In this document: positions 8,968 through 19,361 of the stretch, piece by piece
Layout: each line of letters starts with the position of its first letter
How positions within the stretch are numbered: the stretch's first letter is position 1
NCBI GenBank assembly: GCA_009602735.1
Contig: WELA01010075.1
Location: forward strand, 94,592 to 115,864
Origin: Mesotaenium endlicherianum
Taxonomy: Eukaryota > Streptophyta > Zygnematophyceae > Zygnematales > Mesotaeniaceae
DNA: 21,273 nucleotides
Direction: 5' to 3'
Notes under the pieces: model-generated
Databases searched by the model: none
What the model was told of the DNA's origin: nothing
What the model saw: the letters and a program-made list of their open reading frames with translations, nothing else
Translations under genes and position numbers: made by a program

Positions 8968-11900
8968 TTATGGTTTTCTTTCTTGCAGGGGAGCTGCCCT
9001 GAGTGCAGCACCTGACACAGCAGGGTCGGGTCTGGGCCACACCTTGTTCTTGTCTATGTCTTGGAGGGGCACCCTGGCCACAGAGCCAGCCCGTCCGCTG
9101 CCGGCACCCCCTGGAGTGGACACTTGTCCGCCTGGCCTGCCGTCGGCGTCTCTGCTCCTGGGAGCGGAGGGTCGCAGTCCATTCTCGAGGGCCTCCTCCA
9201 GCTGGGCTCCGTGAATAGCCAGCACTTGCTGTGCCGCCCTCACCTTGCTATGCTCGGCGGCGCCGTCGCGCTCTCCCCCCGCTCTCACGCCCTTGCTGCT
9301 CCCAGAGGCCCCTGCCTTGTCGTGGTGGCCGGCTGGCAAGATCCCAATGGCCTCTGCGGCAGCCGTCAGGTCGAGCGTGGCCGCAGTGGCCTCTGCAACC
9401 GGGTCGGCCGTTCTCACGTCCTCGGCGACCTGGTCCGAGACGCCACCCTCCTGCTGCCTGGCGCCGCCCCCTTCGCGGTTGCAGCACTTGCTGGCGCGAC
9501 ACTTGCAGTGGAGGCCGCAGAGGCCGCCGTTGTCTCTGCAGCCACACTTGCGGCTGCACTTCCCCGTACACACGCATCCGCTGGGAGGGGGAAGGGGAGG
9601 GGCACTGGCAGGTGCATGGGCAGGGGCAGGGGGGCTGCAGTTGGGGCTGCTGCCGCTGTGGCTGCTGTCAGTCCCGTATGAGTCCACAAAGAATCCCCCG
9701 GCTCCATTCCTGGGCCTGGAAGCTGTGGCTGCAGGTTGGCCTCCGGGATGGCCTCCCTGGCCCTGTGAGACGGGGGGCCCCCCGCTCAGGGGCTGTCCCT
9801 CCAGGGCGTAGAGCACAGCGTGCTTGCTGGACTGCCGGTGCAGCCTGCCGTGCGAGCGACTGTGCCGCTTTTTCTTTGCAGACGGCACATAGTCCGGGTC
9901 CTCCCGGTTCTCCTGGTCCTCCAGGTCTGGCCGCGCCTCCTTCTCCGGCTCGCCCGACGGCTTCTGCATGCGGCTGGAGGCGTTCAACACCGTCTGTGCA
10001 GGCGAGGAGACAGCAAGCGGGGGACGACAGAGAACGAGGCTTAGTATGTTACAACACTTGTATGCTGCAACACAGAAGTGCTTCCCCCCCACTTTGCCAT
10101 GCTTAGTGTGGCCTGTTTAATGAGTGGACAGGTTTGTCACAAGACAGTGAGGCAACAGAGGTCTGCTTGGTAAAGCCGGCTGTCGAGGCCCACAGGCAGG
10201 GTGGGGGCTTACCCTACGCAAGTCGGCATCGCTGCCAACGTCGAGCGCTTGCAAATGAAGGGCTCTCGGCGGTGTTGTCATCAGCTGGTTGCCACCGGAA
10301 GGCACCTTGCTGGGAGGAGGTGTGCGCATCTCCTCTTTTGCATTGTGAGGCGTCCCTCCACCTTTCACAGGCTGCAGCAACACCATTGAGAACAGCAACG
10401 CGTCGACAGCTGTGATCAGGAGATAGCATAGCATAGCAGATGGTCATCTTCAGTGGTGCAAACACAATAGCTTACTGTTATTTAACCAACTTAGCTCTCC
10501 TGGCTTGTCTTAACATGTTTGCTTATGTGGTCCAGCACTCTAGCCTCTGCAGAATTTTGAGCACGCTCTGTGAGAGCCAGCAGCGGCAGCTTCTATCATC
10601 TCCAAATCGTTAAATCCATCTTCATCTCTTCACTCACTCAAGCCCAGGTACATCTCTTTGCAACAGTGATATTAGCTTCATGGCATGCGCTGGAGTCGAG
10701 AGTGACAAGGAGTTGGAGAGTCGCAGAAAAAGGCTGCAGCCTGGTTACCTGGGGGGAGTAGGGGGAGGCTTTGCTTTGCAAGCGCTTCTCGAGGCGGAAT
10801 CGCTGCACGCACTGCTCTGAGGACCTTAGAGCCGAGCTGAGGGCCAGGCTGCGCTCCTGTTCCTTCTTTATTCGCACCTCCTTCTCCAGCAGCTCACACC
10901 TGGCAATCCCGGGCACATGGCGGAGGTGCATGATGAGGCAACATCACGTAACTATCGCAATAGTCTCTGGCTTCCTGCAGCTGGCTAAGAACTCATCCCT
11001 TTGATGCATCGAGATAGCACAGAGGCGTCTCTGTCACGCCTACTTGGCCTCTACTCACAAGTTGTTTGAAAGAGATACTCTGGGAGAAGGGGGAGAATTC
11101 AGAAGCAGGTTACAAGCAGTCTCAACGATGGGTGCAAACTTCTTCGGCAGGAGGGGCCTCGTCGACCCGGTGGGAGGTTTTTTCCCTGTCCAACCGGGAT
11201 CTTGGACCCGGGACCCGGGCCCCCGCCGGAACAAACACTATTCCAAACCACAGAGGGGGGAGTCATCAACCATAATCACAGCCTCGTATGGTAATAGCCT
11301 AAAGATTTTGTCCCACCAAAGCTTGGTACCTATACAGTACCTGGAGCTGACGAGGTCAGAGAAGGCCAGCTGTGCGAGCAGGCGGCCGTCATTGACAGTG
11401 CGCACGACACGCTGCCACTTCATGCGCGCGTCAGAGCTCCGCTCCCGCTCCTCCGCCTCTGCCAGTTGTTGCTGCATCTCCAGGATGGCCTGCGAGCTTG
11501 CGGTGATCCCCGCCCGTGCCGAAGCCAGCTTGGCGCGCACTCCCCGAGGGGACATCAGAGGCATGCTCCTGCTTTCATTAGACAAGGAGCCAACGGAAAG
11601 CCAGCTGTCAACCAACGGACAGCACCAACAAACATCACAACACGTGTTCTTTTCTATGATACTTATGTGCAGAGTGCTCACAGATGAGTAAGTAGCGGAC
11701 CAACCTGGGGGACAGGGGGGCAGGGCTGGCGGGTGAGCCGGCGTGGGCTCTAGAGGCGGCATCCTCCTGCTCCAGCTCATCCAGCTCGCGGCTCAGTGCT
11801 GCTCGTCTGCAAAAAACGTGGGCGCGCACATGTGTCACCTAGAGACGGTTAAGAAGGCAACAACTTGAACTTTAGGCTATGAAACGTGCAAATAAGTATC

Positions 11901-14900
11901 ACCCAGACATGCGAAAAGGATAAAATTTGGCAAAAAGACCACATGGACAGCTGAATCGAAGTACTCCGTTGCAAGGAACGCAATTGAAGGGACTACCAAC
12001 GGTGAGTCCTGCTTTGTCTTCAAGTGTTCTCTGAAACAAGGATTTGGCCATGTGGGCCCACACGTCTGCTTGGACCACTAGACACTACAAACGCTGGCGG
12101 CTGCAATCATGTCCGAGGCTAATCTCTTTGGGGACTGACCTCTCTGCCTCTGACTTGATGGCACGCCTCACGTCATGCATGCCCACGACAATAGCCAGCT
12201 CCCCTTCCAGCCACCCTTTCAGGTGCTCCTCGTTCCTCGCACTGCTTCCTCCTGGGCCTGCAGGCACGCACCTCCCCAGGTTATTACGCATGCCTGATAA
12301 CAAGAGACCTACAAACACCTAGCAAATAGGAAGGTGAAATTGTCAGAAAGTAGTAGTAGTGGGCCATAAGTAAGGCGACGGCTTGAATGATGGAGCTAAG
12401 TCAAGGCACAATAAGTCACTAGCATCTCAATCCAACATGTAAGAAAGTGTCTGGCAGCACATTTGTGCACAGCCACAACAGACTTATCCCCAGCATGAAG
12501 CTCTCACGAGGTTGTAGTCACAGATGCCAACATTACGTGCAGAGCTCTGCAGAAGTGCACCTGGCAGCGTGGGCTCCCTTATGATGCGCCTGGCGGCCAG
12601 GACCTCCTTCAGGCGCTTGCTTGCTGCTGCTGCCTCCTCCGACTTTCTTTGCAGCACCTGCTTTGCCCACATGACTTTGTTGCCTTGAGTATTCAGTTAT
12701 TGTAACGAACACATCACAGGTGCCACGAGACCGAGTGTGCATGCACATGCAAGAAGAATCAAAATGCAAGCTTTATCAGTTTATGCGCTAAAAAATATAC
12801 TTCTCCCGCAGCAGCAAGCAGCACCACAAGTCTGATGCAGCGCTGTCTTCTTAAACTCGGGAGCACCCTCACGTGACCTGGACATTGAGGAGGCAAGATG
12901 CGTACCAGCTTCTGGCGCTGATTAAGCGCTTGCAGCCTGTGCATCTCGTATTCTGCTCTGCGCCCCTCTCTCCGCAGCTGCTCAGATGCAGAAGCCGTTG
13001 TCAGCACAGGTTCCAACCGGCTTTCTCCTCTCCCAAAAATAATCAGTAGGAATACATTGTCGGGAACGCATATAATGAGTGAGCACTACATAGGCGATGT
13101 TTGGGCGGCACGCATATGTACATTTTCTTCGAGTGCACAGGTCTGCAGAGATAGCCAAGTTGATGAGTATTGAAAAGAGCAGTACCTGGTGCAGCTCTTT
13201 TTCTCTGGCAGCCTTCCATGCTTGGAACTGCTCAGCCTCTGCCCTCATTTTCTTTTGCAATTGTACCTGGTCACATGCAGAGGAGACACTCCCTTTAAAC
13301 GATAACAAATACAACAAGGAGCTGGTAATTGCATAAGAAGAGTCTCTCATGTGCTTTGCAAATTTGAGGCGGCAAGAGCTGCTACCTTCTGCTGCTTCAT
13401 CCTGAGGATCTCTTCTTGAAGGCTCTTGGCGCGCTCATCACTCCGCTGCTTCTGCTTTAGAGCCATGGCAGCTCCTTCCTGCTTCCTCTTCAGCTCCTCC
13501 AGCTGCAGGCAGGACGGGCAATCCTGTGAGATATGTGAGGTATGGATGTGAAATGAGCAAGCCGCCATACACAGGATTAAGTCCCTTTCATCAGAAATTG
13601 CAGTGAGTGGCATGCAGGCAGGTGATGAACGTTGCATGTTAGCGGAACGCTTGAGCCATATGTGCTGGTCTGCCATACATAGAGAGAAGTCTGTTATGAA
13701 GCATTGGGCACGAAGAAAAGTTAACGTAGGGGGCATGCCTGTTTCTCTAAGAACTGTATCCTGGTGCGGTGAGCGTCTCTCAGTTTCTGGGCCTGCTCGT
13801 CCGAGTTCGCCATGAGGTGCTCCAGCTCTGCCAGCAGCTTGTCTCTCTCCATCTGCAAAGAGCAGACGATCACGCTTGGTTAAGAACAAGAGCGGGGGAG
13901 GTACAGGTGGCGATTATGACGCCCGTGGTACTGCTTGCAATCAGTATACACGAGGGACAGCAGCAGGATCATGGCCTCGAGCACAAAAAGGTAAAGAGTG
14001 CACACACATCAGTGGACACATCAGATAAAGCGCCAGCGGAGCTGAAGGCATTCCGGGGTTAGATCGCCCTGTACAAGGAAGGTACTAGAGGCAGCTCGAA
14101 TATGACTACCTGCAGCATGCTTTTCTCTTCGTCGGCTTCCTGGAGCTTCTTCTCAAAGGCCTGTCGCAGAGAGAGGCCCCTCTCATCCTTGCTCACATTT
14201 CTCATTTGTTCCTGCAAAAAGAGAGCAACAGGGCGAGCAAGAAGCACGCAATGTAAGAGCACAGGAGTGCCAACGCTCAGTAGTGCATCTTGTGAGCATT
14301 AGGCACATCCATTGTACACATGCATTCGCACCTCATAACTCCATGAGAACTCCCAGTTTCTGCCGTCTGCGTCATAGCAACTATCCGTGTTCTCAATGGG
14401 TGCAAAATGTGAGAGCAGATCCTAGCTTACCTCTTTCTCCTCCAGCTTCTTATTGAGTGCCTGGAGCTCCTTGTCCAGCCTGTCCTGTCTTACAGTGTAT
14501 TCCCACTCCTTAGCCTCCGCCAGAGCCTCATTGTCTCCTTCACCTTCATCGTCACCTTCGCCATCGTGCTCTGCTCAATGAGGGCCAGGAGAGTACGCTG
14601 TGATGCGGCTGAACAAGAGAGCAGGCATGACTGCTAAGCCAACCCATTCCAAAGCTTCTTAGTGGCTGCTACGCCAAACCATCTCGTAGCTTCTTGGCTG
14701 CAGAGAGCAAGTGTGTCCGTATGGGGAGTTCCTTATGTGCAGCACTTGACCTTCATCGTGATGCATGTCGCAACACTGGAAGCAGAATTGCTACTTTGAC
14801 CGTCATTGCAGGAAGAAAGGAAGCATGTTCGTATAAAATGTGTGCCTGAATCTTATTCACAACCTTCCATTGACTTACAGGCTCCTCACTTTCACTTTAA

Positions 14901-17900
14901 GATATTAGACCTTGAAGAAACCCTTACCCTCAGTATACATGTCCAGACCAGCTGTGGGTGGCAGATTGTATCCCTCGAGATTCAGTGGAAGCTTTTCCAC
15001 TGGAAAGGCCTGAGCATTCAGGCTTTTAATGGCCGCATGACTGCCACCATGGATGCCCTCCAGGAGATGGGCTATCTGCTTCAGGTGACCCTGCACAGCT
15101 TCTACCTCCTGCCATCCACCTCATCCATGCCATTCAGAGAGTGAGTGAGTAACAACAAGCAAAGAAGATTCTGAATGATAATTGACGAGGACGAAAATTG
15201 CCTAGTTCCTGCAGCAAAGGCTACAGCTCTGAAAAGAAGCAAACAATATAGATTGCATGCAAGAGCAAGGGAAGGTGTGCATACCTTGGCCTCTTGCTCA
15301 GGGGGCAGATTTCTCCAAGAATGTGCACTCTCCAGCAGTTTGGCCATGTGGTCTTGCTCTGTCTGCTCACATGACACAGCCAAAGCCATCGAGGGCAGCT
15401 CAATACTGGAAAGCCGTTGTGACGATCTCCCCAACAGAAGTTAGCTGCAGGCCTTGATAACTTGGCAACATTTGGAACCCAGAATGAAACGGATCAGGAT
15501 TGCAGTGCTTTCTAGTCAGTCTGCAGCTGAAGCGTGCAAGCTATTGGTGGGTATGGGGTATATTATAAGACTTGTTGAGCACCTGTATCTGAAGGGCCTT
15601 CTGGGCTTGATTGCGCACGGTTTTTGACAGATGTTTGTTCTCAGCCTCCAGTCTTCGGTATCTCTGCACATCAAAGGAAGCTATGCATGACCTTTACCAC
15701 AACCCAGGGCAATATGTCCAGCTTCTGACCATCTCCTTAAATTCCAATAAGAAGGCAACATGAGGAAGCTGTTCAAGCAACCAGGTCGTGGAGATACTGA
15801 GTAAAAAGAGAAAGATTCAGCATTATGAAACTAAGAGATTCAGCATGTGCATACCTCCTTGTCGATGGGGGTACTGCTCGTCGCCTGTGAGCAAAGGAGT
15901 TCCGCTTGAAGAAGTTGAAGTTGCTGCCTTAGTCTGCTCACTTCGGCTGCATTTGGATCCCGATTCACCTGCGTTTATGGTTTGCGGCATGACGACAGTG
16001 GAGCCTGAGTTTAGCAAGCTCAATTTGAATCACTGTTGAAAATTTTCCTATTAAGCTCTGCCTTACACACTTATTGAAAGGCCTCTAAGGATCAGAACTA
16101 ATGTTTCCTGCTGTACAGTAGCCAGAGCAAGACCGAACAAGGAACTCATTGCCTCATATCAATGGGGGGCCTAAGTTTATCAGATGTGTATGCAGAAGTT
16201 CTCCAGACAAAGTTAAAGCGGACGGTGTGAATAAGACACCGCTGAGCAGTAGGCTAGAAACAACTGGTCCTTGCATAGAGAAATAGGTCCTAGGAGACCC
16301 TTCGATCCTAGTGCTAGTTGACGAAGCAACCATAAGAGGAACACAGGCACTCTAATTGCATAAGAATGTGGAGGACGTCTCTACTTGATATTTTATATGC
16401 AAGTAAAGATTAAGTAGAGGCCTTTCAGGTAGAGTAGCGGACAAGAATAGAGCACGTACTGTAGGCTTGTTCTGAATGTTGCGGGCCCTGTTGGCATACT
16501 TCAGGGTGTTGATTGATTCGTCCATGTTGATATCGGCAGGGCTCAGACAAGCTGTTTATAAGGGCAAAAAAACATTCAGATGTGCAGAACCAGTCTAGGA
16601 CACACTCTCTTTGGTTGTGCATTAGATGAACAAATGAAGTGACAGAGCTGCTAATCTGCAGATGAAAATAAACGTCTAAAGCCCCATGTGATCAGTTGAG
16701 TTAGAGGTTTGAGGAGGCTTGTCACCTATCATGACTGTGCGACTGTTTCCCCCAAGCGAATCCTGCAAACAGTTGGAAAAGTTGAGATTTAGATGCAAAT
16801 TATGTGTATAATTTGGAATACAAGGACTCTGAGTCATTTGACAGCAGCTTACCAGCAAGGACACTCTCTTGCAGGAGGTATTTGGCAGGGGAGCTGCAAC
16901 TACAGTTTTTGCAAGGGAGGAACACTGATGCCGACTGTGAGCAGACAGATTACTACAATGAACTCGGACACCACTACACACCTGCAGCAATCGAGTAAGC
17001 TTGCTGTCTCGATATGGAATGTGAGCGCCTTCTTTGCGCTTTCGATCATCACCGAGAGCACTAATGACATTTCCTAATGCCAGAAGACCTTTGTTGATGT
17101 GTATGCCTGCTCAGAAGCACCAGATGAAGCACAAAATGGGGTAAGAACACAAGAGGATGGGCTGCATACAGCTACAGGAAGCAGGTCTAGTACCTCAGCA
17201 AGATACATAAGCGTGTGACTCACCTTCCTGCAGCCTCACACCATCCGCCTTTGTCTTTTTCACCCGCTCAGAGCCAGCTAAGTCTACCAGGTGCAGCTTT
17301 GCGCACAAGAAATCTTCAGGACTGTCCTCAATAGCACTTAGTCCTGCTTCACACTCCCACTTGCGCCGCTGCTCAACTGTGATTGTGAATATTGCATGCG
17401 AACGGCTGCAGAAATAACAATCAAAACAATGTCAATCCATGGTTGCAAGTAAGGCTGTTATGTATTGTTATCGAATAGCACCCTGCCAGTATGATATTGC
17501 TGGTATCTCATCAGCACATCATCTATTTGCTGGACTCATCCTCATGCCCTGGACCAGTTTTCTCAGGAACAAGCCTCATCTCAGGAGCAAGCCTCAGCCT
17601 TTCAGAGAGCAGCTCATGCCCTGGACCAGTTTTCTCAGGAACAAGCATATCCTCATAAACAAGCTTCAGCCTTTAGAGAGAGCAAAGCAGTTAACCTCTA
17701 CCCACTCATTTTCATAGGTCCCAGTACCACACAGTGGTGTAATCGAGAAAGTGAAACCATCTTAAGTTCTTTGCACGCCCCTACCCCAAACAGTTTGTCA
17801 TTCGCTTGCTCATAGTTCCCCTCCTAATTCCAGTCACTCTGCAATCAGGTTGTGTGTACCAACCTTCACTAACAATGACGATGAAGCAAACAAATACAAA

Positions 17901-19361
17901 GTAGTGCTTAATAATCCACATACCTTGACTGTGCATTCATGTTTGTGCTGCCGGTGGCTCTGCATAATGAACCATTCTCCAAGCAAGCAGCCATCTCACT
18001 GAGTGAGACAACATCATTTTCTGTCACACCACTGAGAGTTATTCCACCATTGCCTGTCTCCCTTATGCTTATGGGGGCTCTACCCGGATGCTGCTTGTTG
18101 CCAAGGTTTCCATATTGGTTCTGGTTGGCACAAAGATTTGTCAGGGGGAATGGATGATTGGCCACATCCAGAAGATCCCGTATCTCTTCCTTGTGGATCT
18201 GCATGACATCAACTTGGCTAAGTTGTGAGCAAACCCGAGACTACCTTTATCATTGACTTGCCATCGTATTCAGACGTGGTCCGAGCTAAAGCATTGGACT
18301 AAGAACTAGAAACTACAAGTGTGCTATTAATTTCAGCCGGACCATTGATCAGCCACATGTTCTTCATCAGCCATTACTAGTTTTCACGGCTTTTCATGGT
18401 CTGCGGAGGTATAGTAAATAGCATAATGGAATAAATTGGAGAATTCCCCCAGCAGCTGCACTGATAGTTTCATTGCTGTCTCAATTGGGAGCTGCTTGCT
18501 CACCTCTATAAATGATACTCGCAGTTGAAAATCAGCTCGTTCTTTTAAGGAGGCCACCTTCTCAAAGATGGTCTGCATCACTCGTGGTGTTACGCCTTCT
18601 GTGCTACCCCCTACTGTATAGGCTGTTCCCATTGTGTATGTTTTGCCAGAACCAGTCTGCATGACCACCAAGAGCTACATTCAGGGCCTTGATACACACT
18701 CATAGAGACTTTGATTCAGCTGAGGAAAGATGAGGACAAGAACCAGCACAACGAACTTATCCTTAGTAGATTACTCATCAAATTTAGCATCTGTTTAGGT
18801 CTAGTGTATGTCGCAGAAGTGACACTAAATAACTTGCCTGCCCATATGCAAGAACTGTTGCATTGTAGCCCTGGAAGAGCCCGTCGACCAATGGCAGTAC
18901 ACAGTCATCAAAGAGATTGTGAAGAGGAGCTCCTGAGCTGCCGTAAACATGGTCGAACGTGTAAGCCTTATCAGGGGGCACCTGGACCTGCAGGCAAGTG
19001 TGCAACCATTCAAGATGAAGGGGTGCTGTTGAATTTTTGCCTGGAGAATACAAAATAGCTCCTAAAGAATCTGTATCCATCGCCTCGGCCCATGTCCCTA
19101 AGTATTCAGCAATTTCAGGTCACTAGGAAGAAGATACAAGGTGAATACTAAGGTGCTCCTCACCTGAGGTTCACCTGGCACAACCGAGATGCACTCTTGA
19201 CAGGCAGCAATGCGTTCAGCTGCAACCAGGGGTCGAATGTTGACAGCAACTTTTACTGAATGGCCAACGGGAGACATTGGCTGATCCTGCTGTGGCGACA
19301 CTACCCCATTATCAGAATCTGCAACCAAAGCGCCCCTGTCATATTCTGGAACTTCATCCAT
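8968..19361 (-). CDS. KIN4: Kinesin-4 family motor (KIN-4/chromokinesin, KIF4-like), complete
   Basis: A plus-end-directed microtubule motor of the kinesin-4 family (role from family knowledge). I assemble 25 exons (1384 codons): 19361-19164, 18987-18838, 18656-18504, 18198-17924, 17405-17224, 17106-16982, 16762-16726, 16551-16460, 15968-15855, 15663-15583, 15362-15285, 15090-14928, 14570-14431, 14211-14110, 13852-13739, 13502-13386, 13266-13186, 12977-12906, 12657-12561, 12257-12140, 11806-11705, 11568-11341, 10899-10749, 10371-10213, 9993-8968. All phases agree. The ATG at 19361 follows an in-frame upstream stop. The motor (about 34-408) has P-loop GQTGSGKT at 115-122, switch I SSRSH, switch II DLAGSE and [11 protein letters not shown] long coiled coil follows, then NLS-like KKKR (1083-1086) and a Cys-rich CXC domain (1183-1216). 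The stalk aligns with plant KIN-4 proteins ([33 protein letters not shown]). Introns 2 and 15 are GC-AG. The start of exon 11 is the least certain boundary. The CXC tail suggests a chromosome-associated or mitotic role, which is inference. Confidence 0.94.
9046..9075 (-). other. Destruction-box-like motif near the kinesin C-terminus
   Basis: Residues 1350-1359 read [10 protein letters not shown]. The RxxL core followed by DI resembles cyclin-type D-boxes (RxxLxDIxN), with the Asn displaced by one position. It lies 26 residues before the stop in a disordered tail. Role in APC/C-dependent turnover is inference only. Confidence 0.4.
9475..9576 (-). other. KIF4-type cysteine-rich (CXC) domain of the kinesin
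   Basis: Residues 1183-1216 begin [13 protein letters not shown] and end [11 protein letters not shown]. The spacing is Cys-X-Cys-X3-Cys-X3-Cys-X-Cys-X6-Cys-X3-Cys-X-Cys-X4-Cys-Cys. This is the Cys-rich motif of chromokinesin KIF4 tails, related to the tesmin/TSO1 CXC fold. In animal KIF4 this region is known to be needed for chromosome association and to hold an Fe-S cluster. It sits between a Pro-rich spacer and an Ala/Gly-rich tail. Confidence 0.9.
11150..11260 (-). mobile_element. Possible tRNA-derived SINE remnant in kinesin intron 22
   Basis: On the minus strand, 11211-11194 reads ccgggtccaagatcccgg, a 5-bp stem with an 8-nt loop that closely resembles a tRNA T-arm/B box (GGTTCGAATCC). 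An A-box-like tggaatagtg lies about 25 nt 5' of it at 11245-11236. A GC-rich island within an otherwise AT-richer intron supports an insertion. No target-site duplication or tail was identified. Confidence 0.3.
13503..13738 (-). other. Probable second GC-AG intron in the kinesin stalk
   Basis: Exon 15 ends ...TTAGAGAAACAG and the intron begins gcatgccc; it ends cctgcctgcag before CTGGAGGAGCTG. The joined peptide [13 protein letters not shown] aligns without gaps to the plant KIN-4 stalk as I recall it. No phase-compatible GT donor lies nearby; the nearest (aca|gttctt) would shift the frame. The donor is a weaker match than the one in intron 2. Confidence 0.65.
17541..17688. repeat. 72-bp tandem duplication in kinesin intron 4
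   Basis: Two head-to-tail copies start at 17541 and 17613. The first 34 bases of each are identical (ctcatgccctggaccagttt...ggaacaagc), and the remainder diverges by substitutions and small indels but keeps cttcagcctt/ctcagccttt and agagagc. Both lie wholly within intron 4 (17923-17406). Confidence 0.85.
18657..18837 (-). other. GC-AG intron splitting the kinesin P-loop
   Basis: Exon 2 ends ...GCATATGGGCAG and the intron begins gcaagtta; it ends catgcag before ACTGGTTCTGGC. GQ|TGSGKT is invariant in kinesins, so the splice site is fixed to the base, and no GT is available at the boundary. CAG|gcaagt is the consensus for the minor GC class of U2 introns. Retention would add 17 codons and then a stop, removing the P-loop. 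Confidence 0.9.

Larger units (their letters stand above)
10749..15663 (-). other. Kinesin coiled-coil stalk (exons 10-23)
   Basis: About 550 residues rich in Glu, Lys, Arg, Gln and Leu with heptad-like patterns, interrupted by an acidic Gly/Asp/Glu stretch ([14 protein letters not shown], exon 13) and Pro/Ala/Ser-rich linkers (exon 21). Most exons are 72-160 nt. Exons 13 and 15-22 match the plant KIN-4 stalk order recalled from the family: the AKEWE block, [43 protein letters not shown], the acidic [10 protein letters not shown] block and [12 protein letters not shown]. Confidence 0.85.
15855..19361 (-). other. Kinesin motor domain and neck (exons 1-9)
   Basis: Contains every kinesin signature in order: [11 protein letters not shown] strand 1, FDHVYGSSG, the [23 protein letters not shown]-loop (split by intron 2), [32 protein letters not shown] switch I (split by intron 4), [11 protein letters not shown] switch [35 protein letters not shown] (split by intron 6) and [12 protein letters not shown]. 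The neck follows as NKPT|VNRDP, typical of kinesin-4. No catalytic residue is missing, so the motor should be active. Confidence 0.95.

Noticed and set aside
8834..8990. Splicing of the kinesin past its stop through a gcaaga donor to an exon at 8833
   Set aside because: The donor lacks the exonic AG expected of GC introns and the joined phase does not continue an obvious frame. The stop at 8970-8968 is accepted.
9231..10106. 291-codon plus-strand open frame
   Set aside because: It is antisense to kinesin exon 25, which carries the CXC domain. The frame is open only because the exon is GC-rich.
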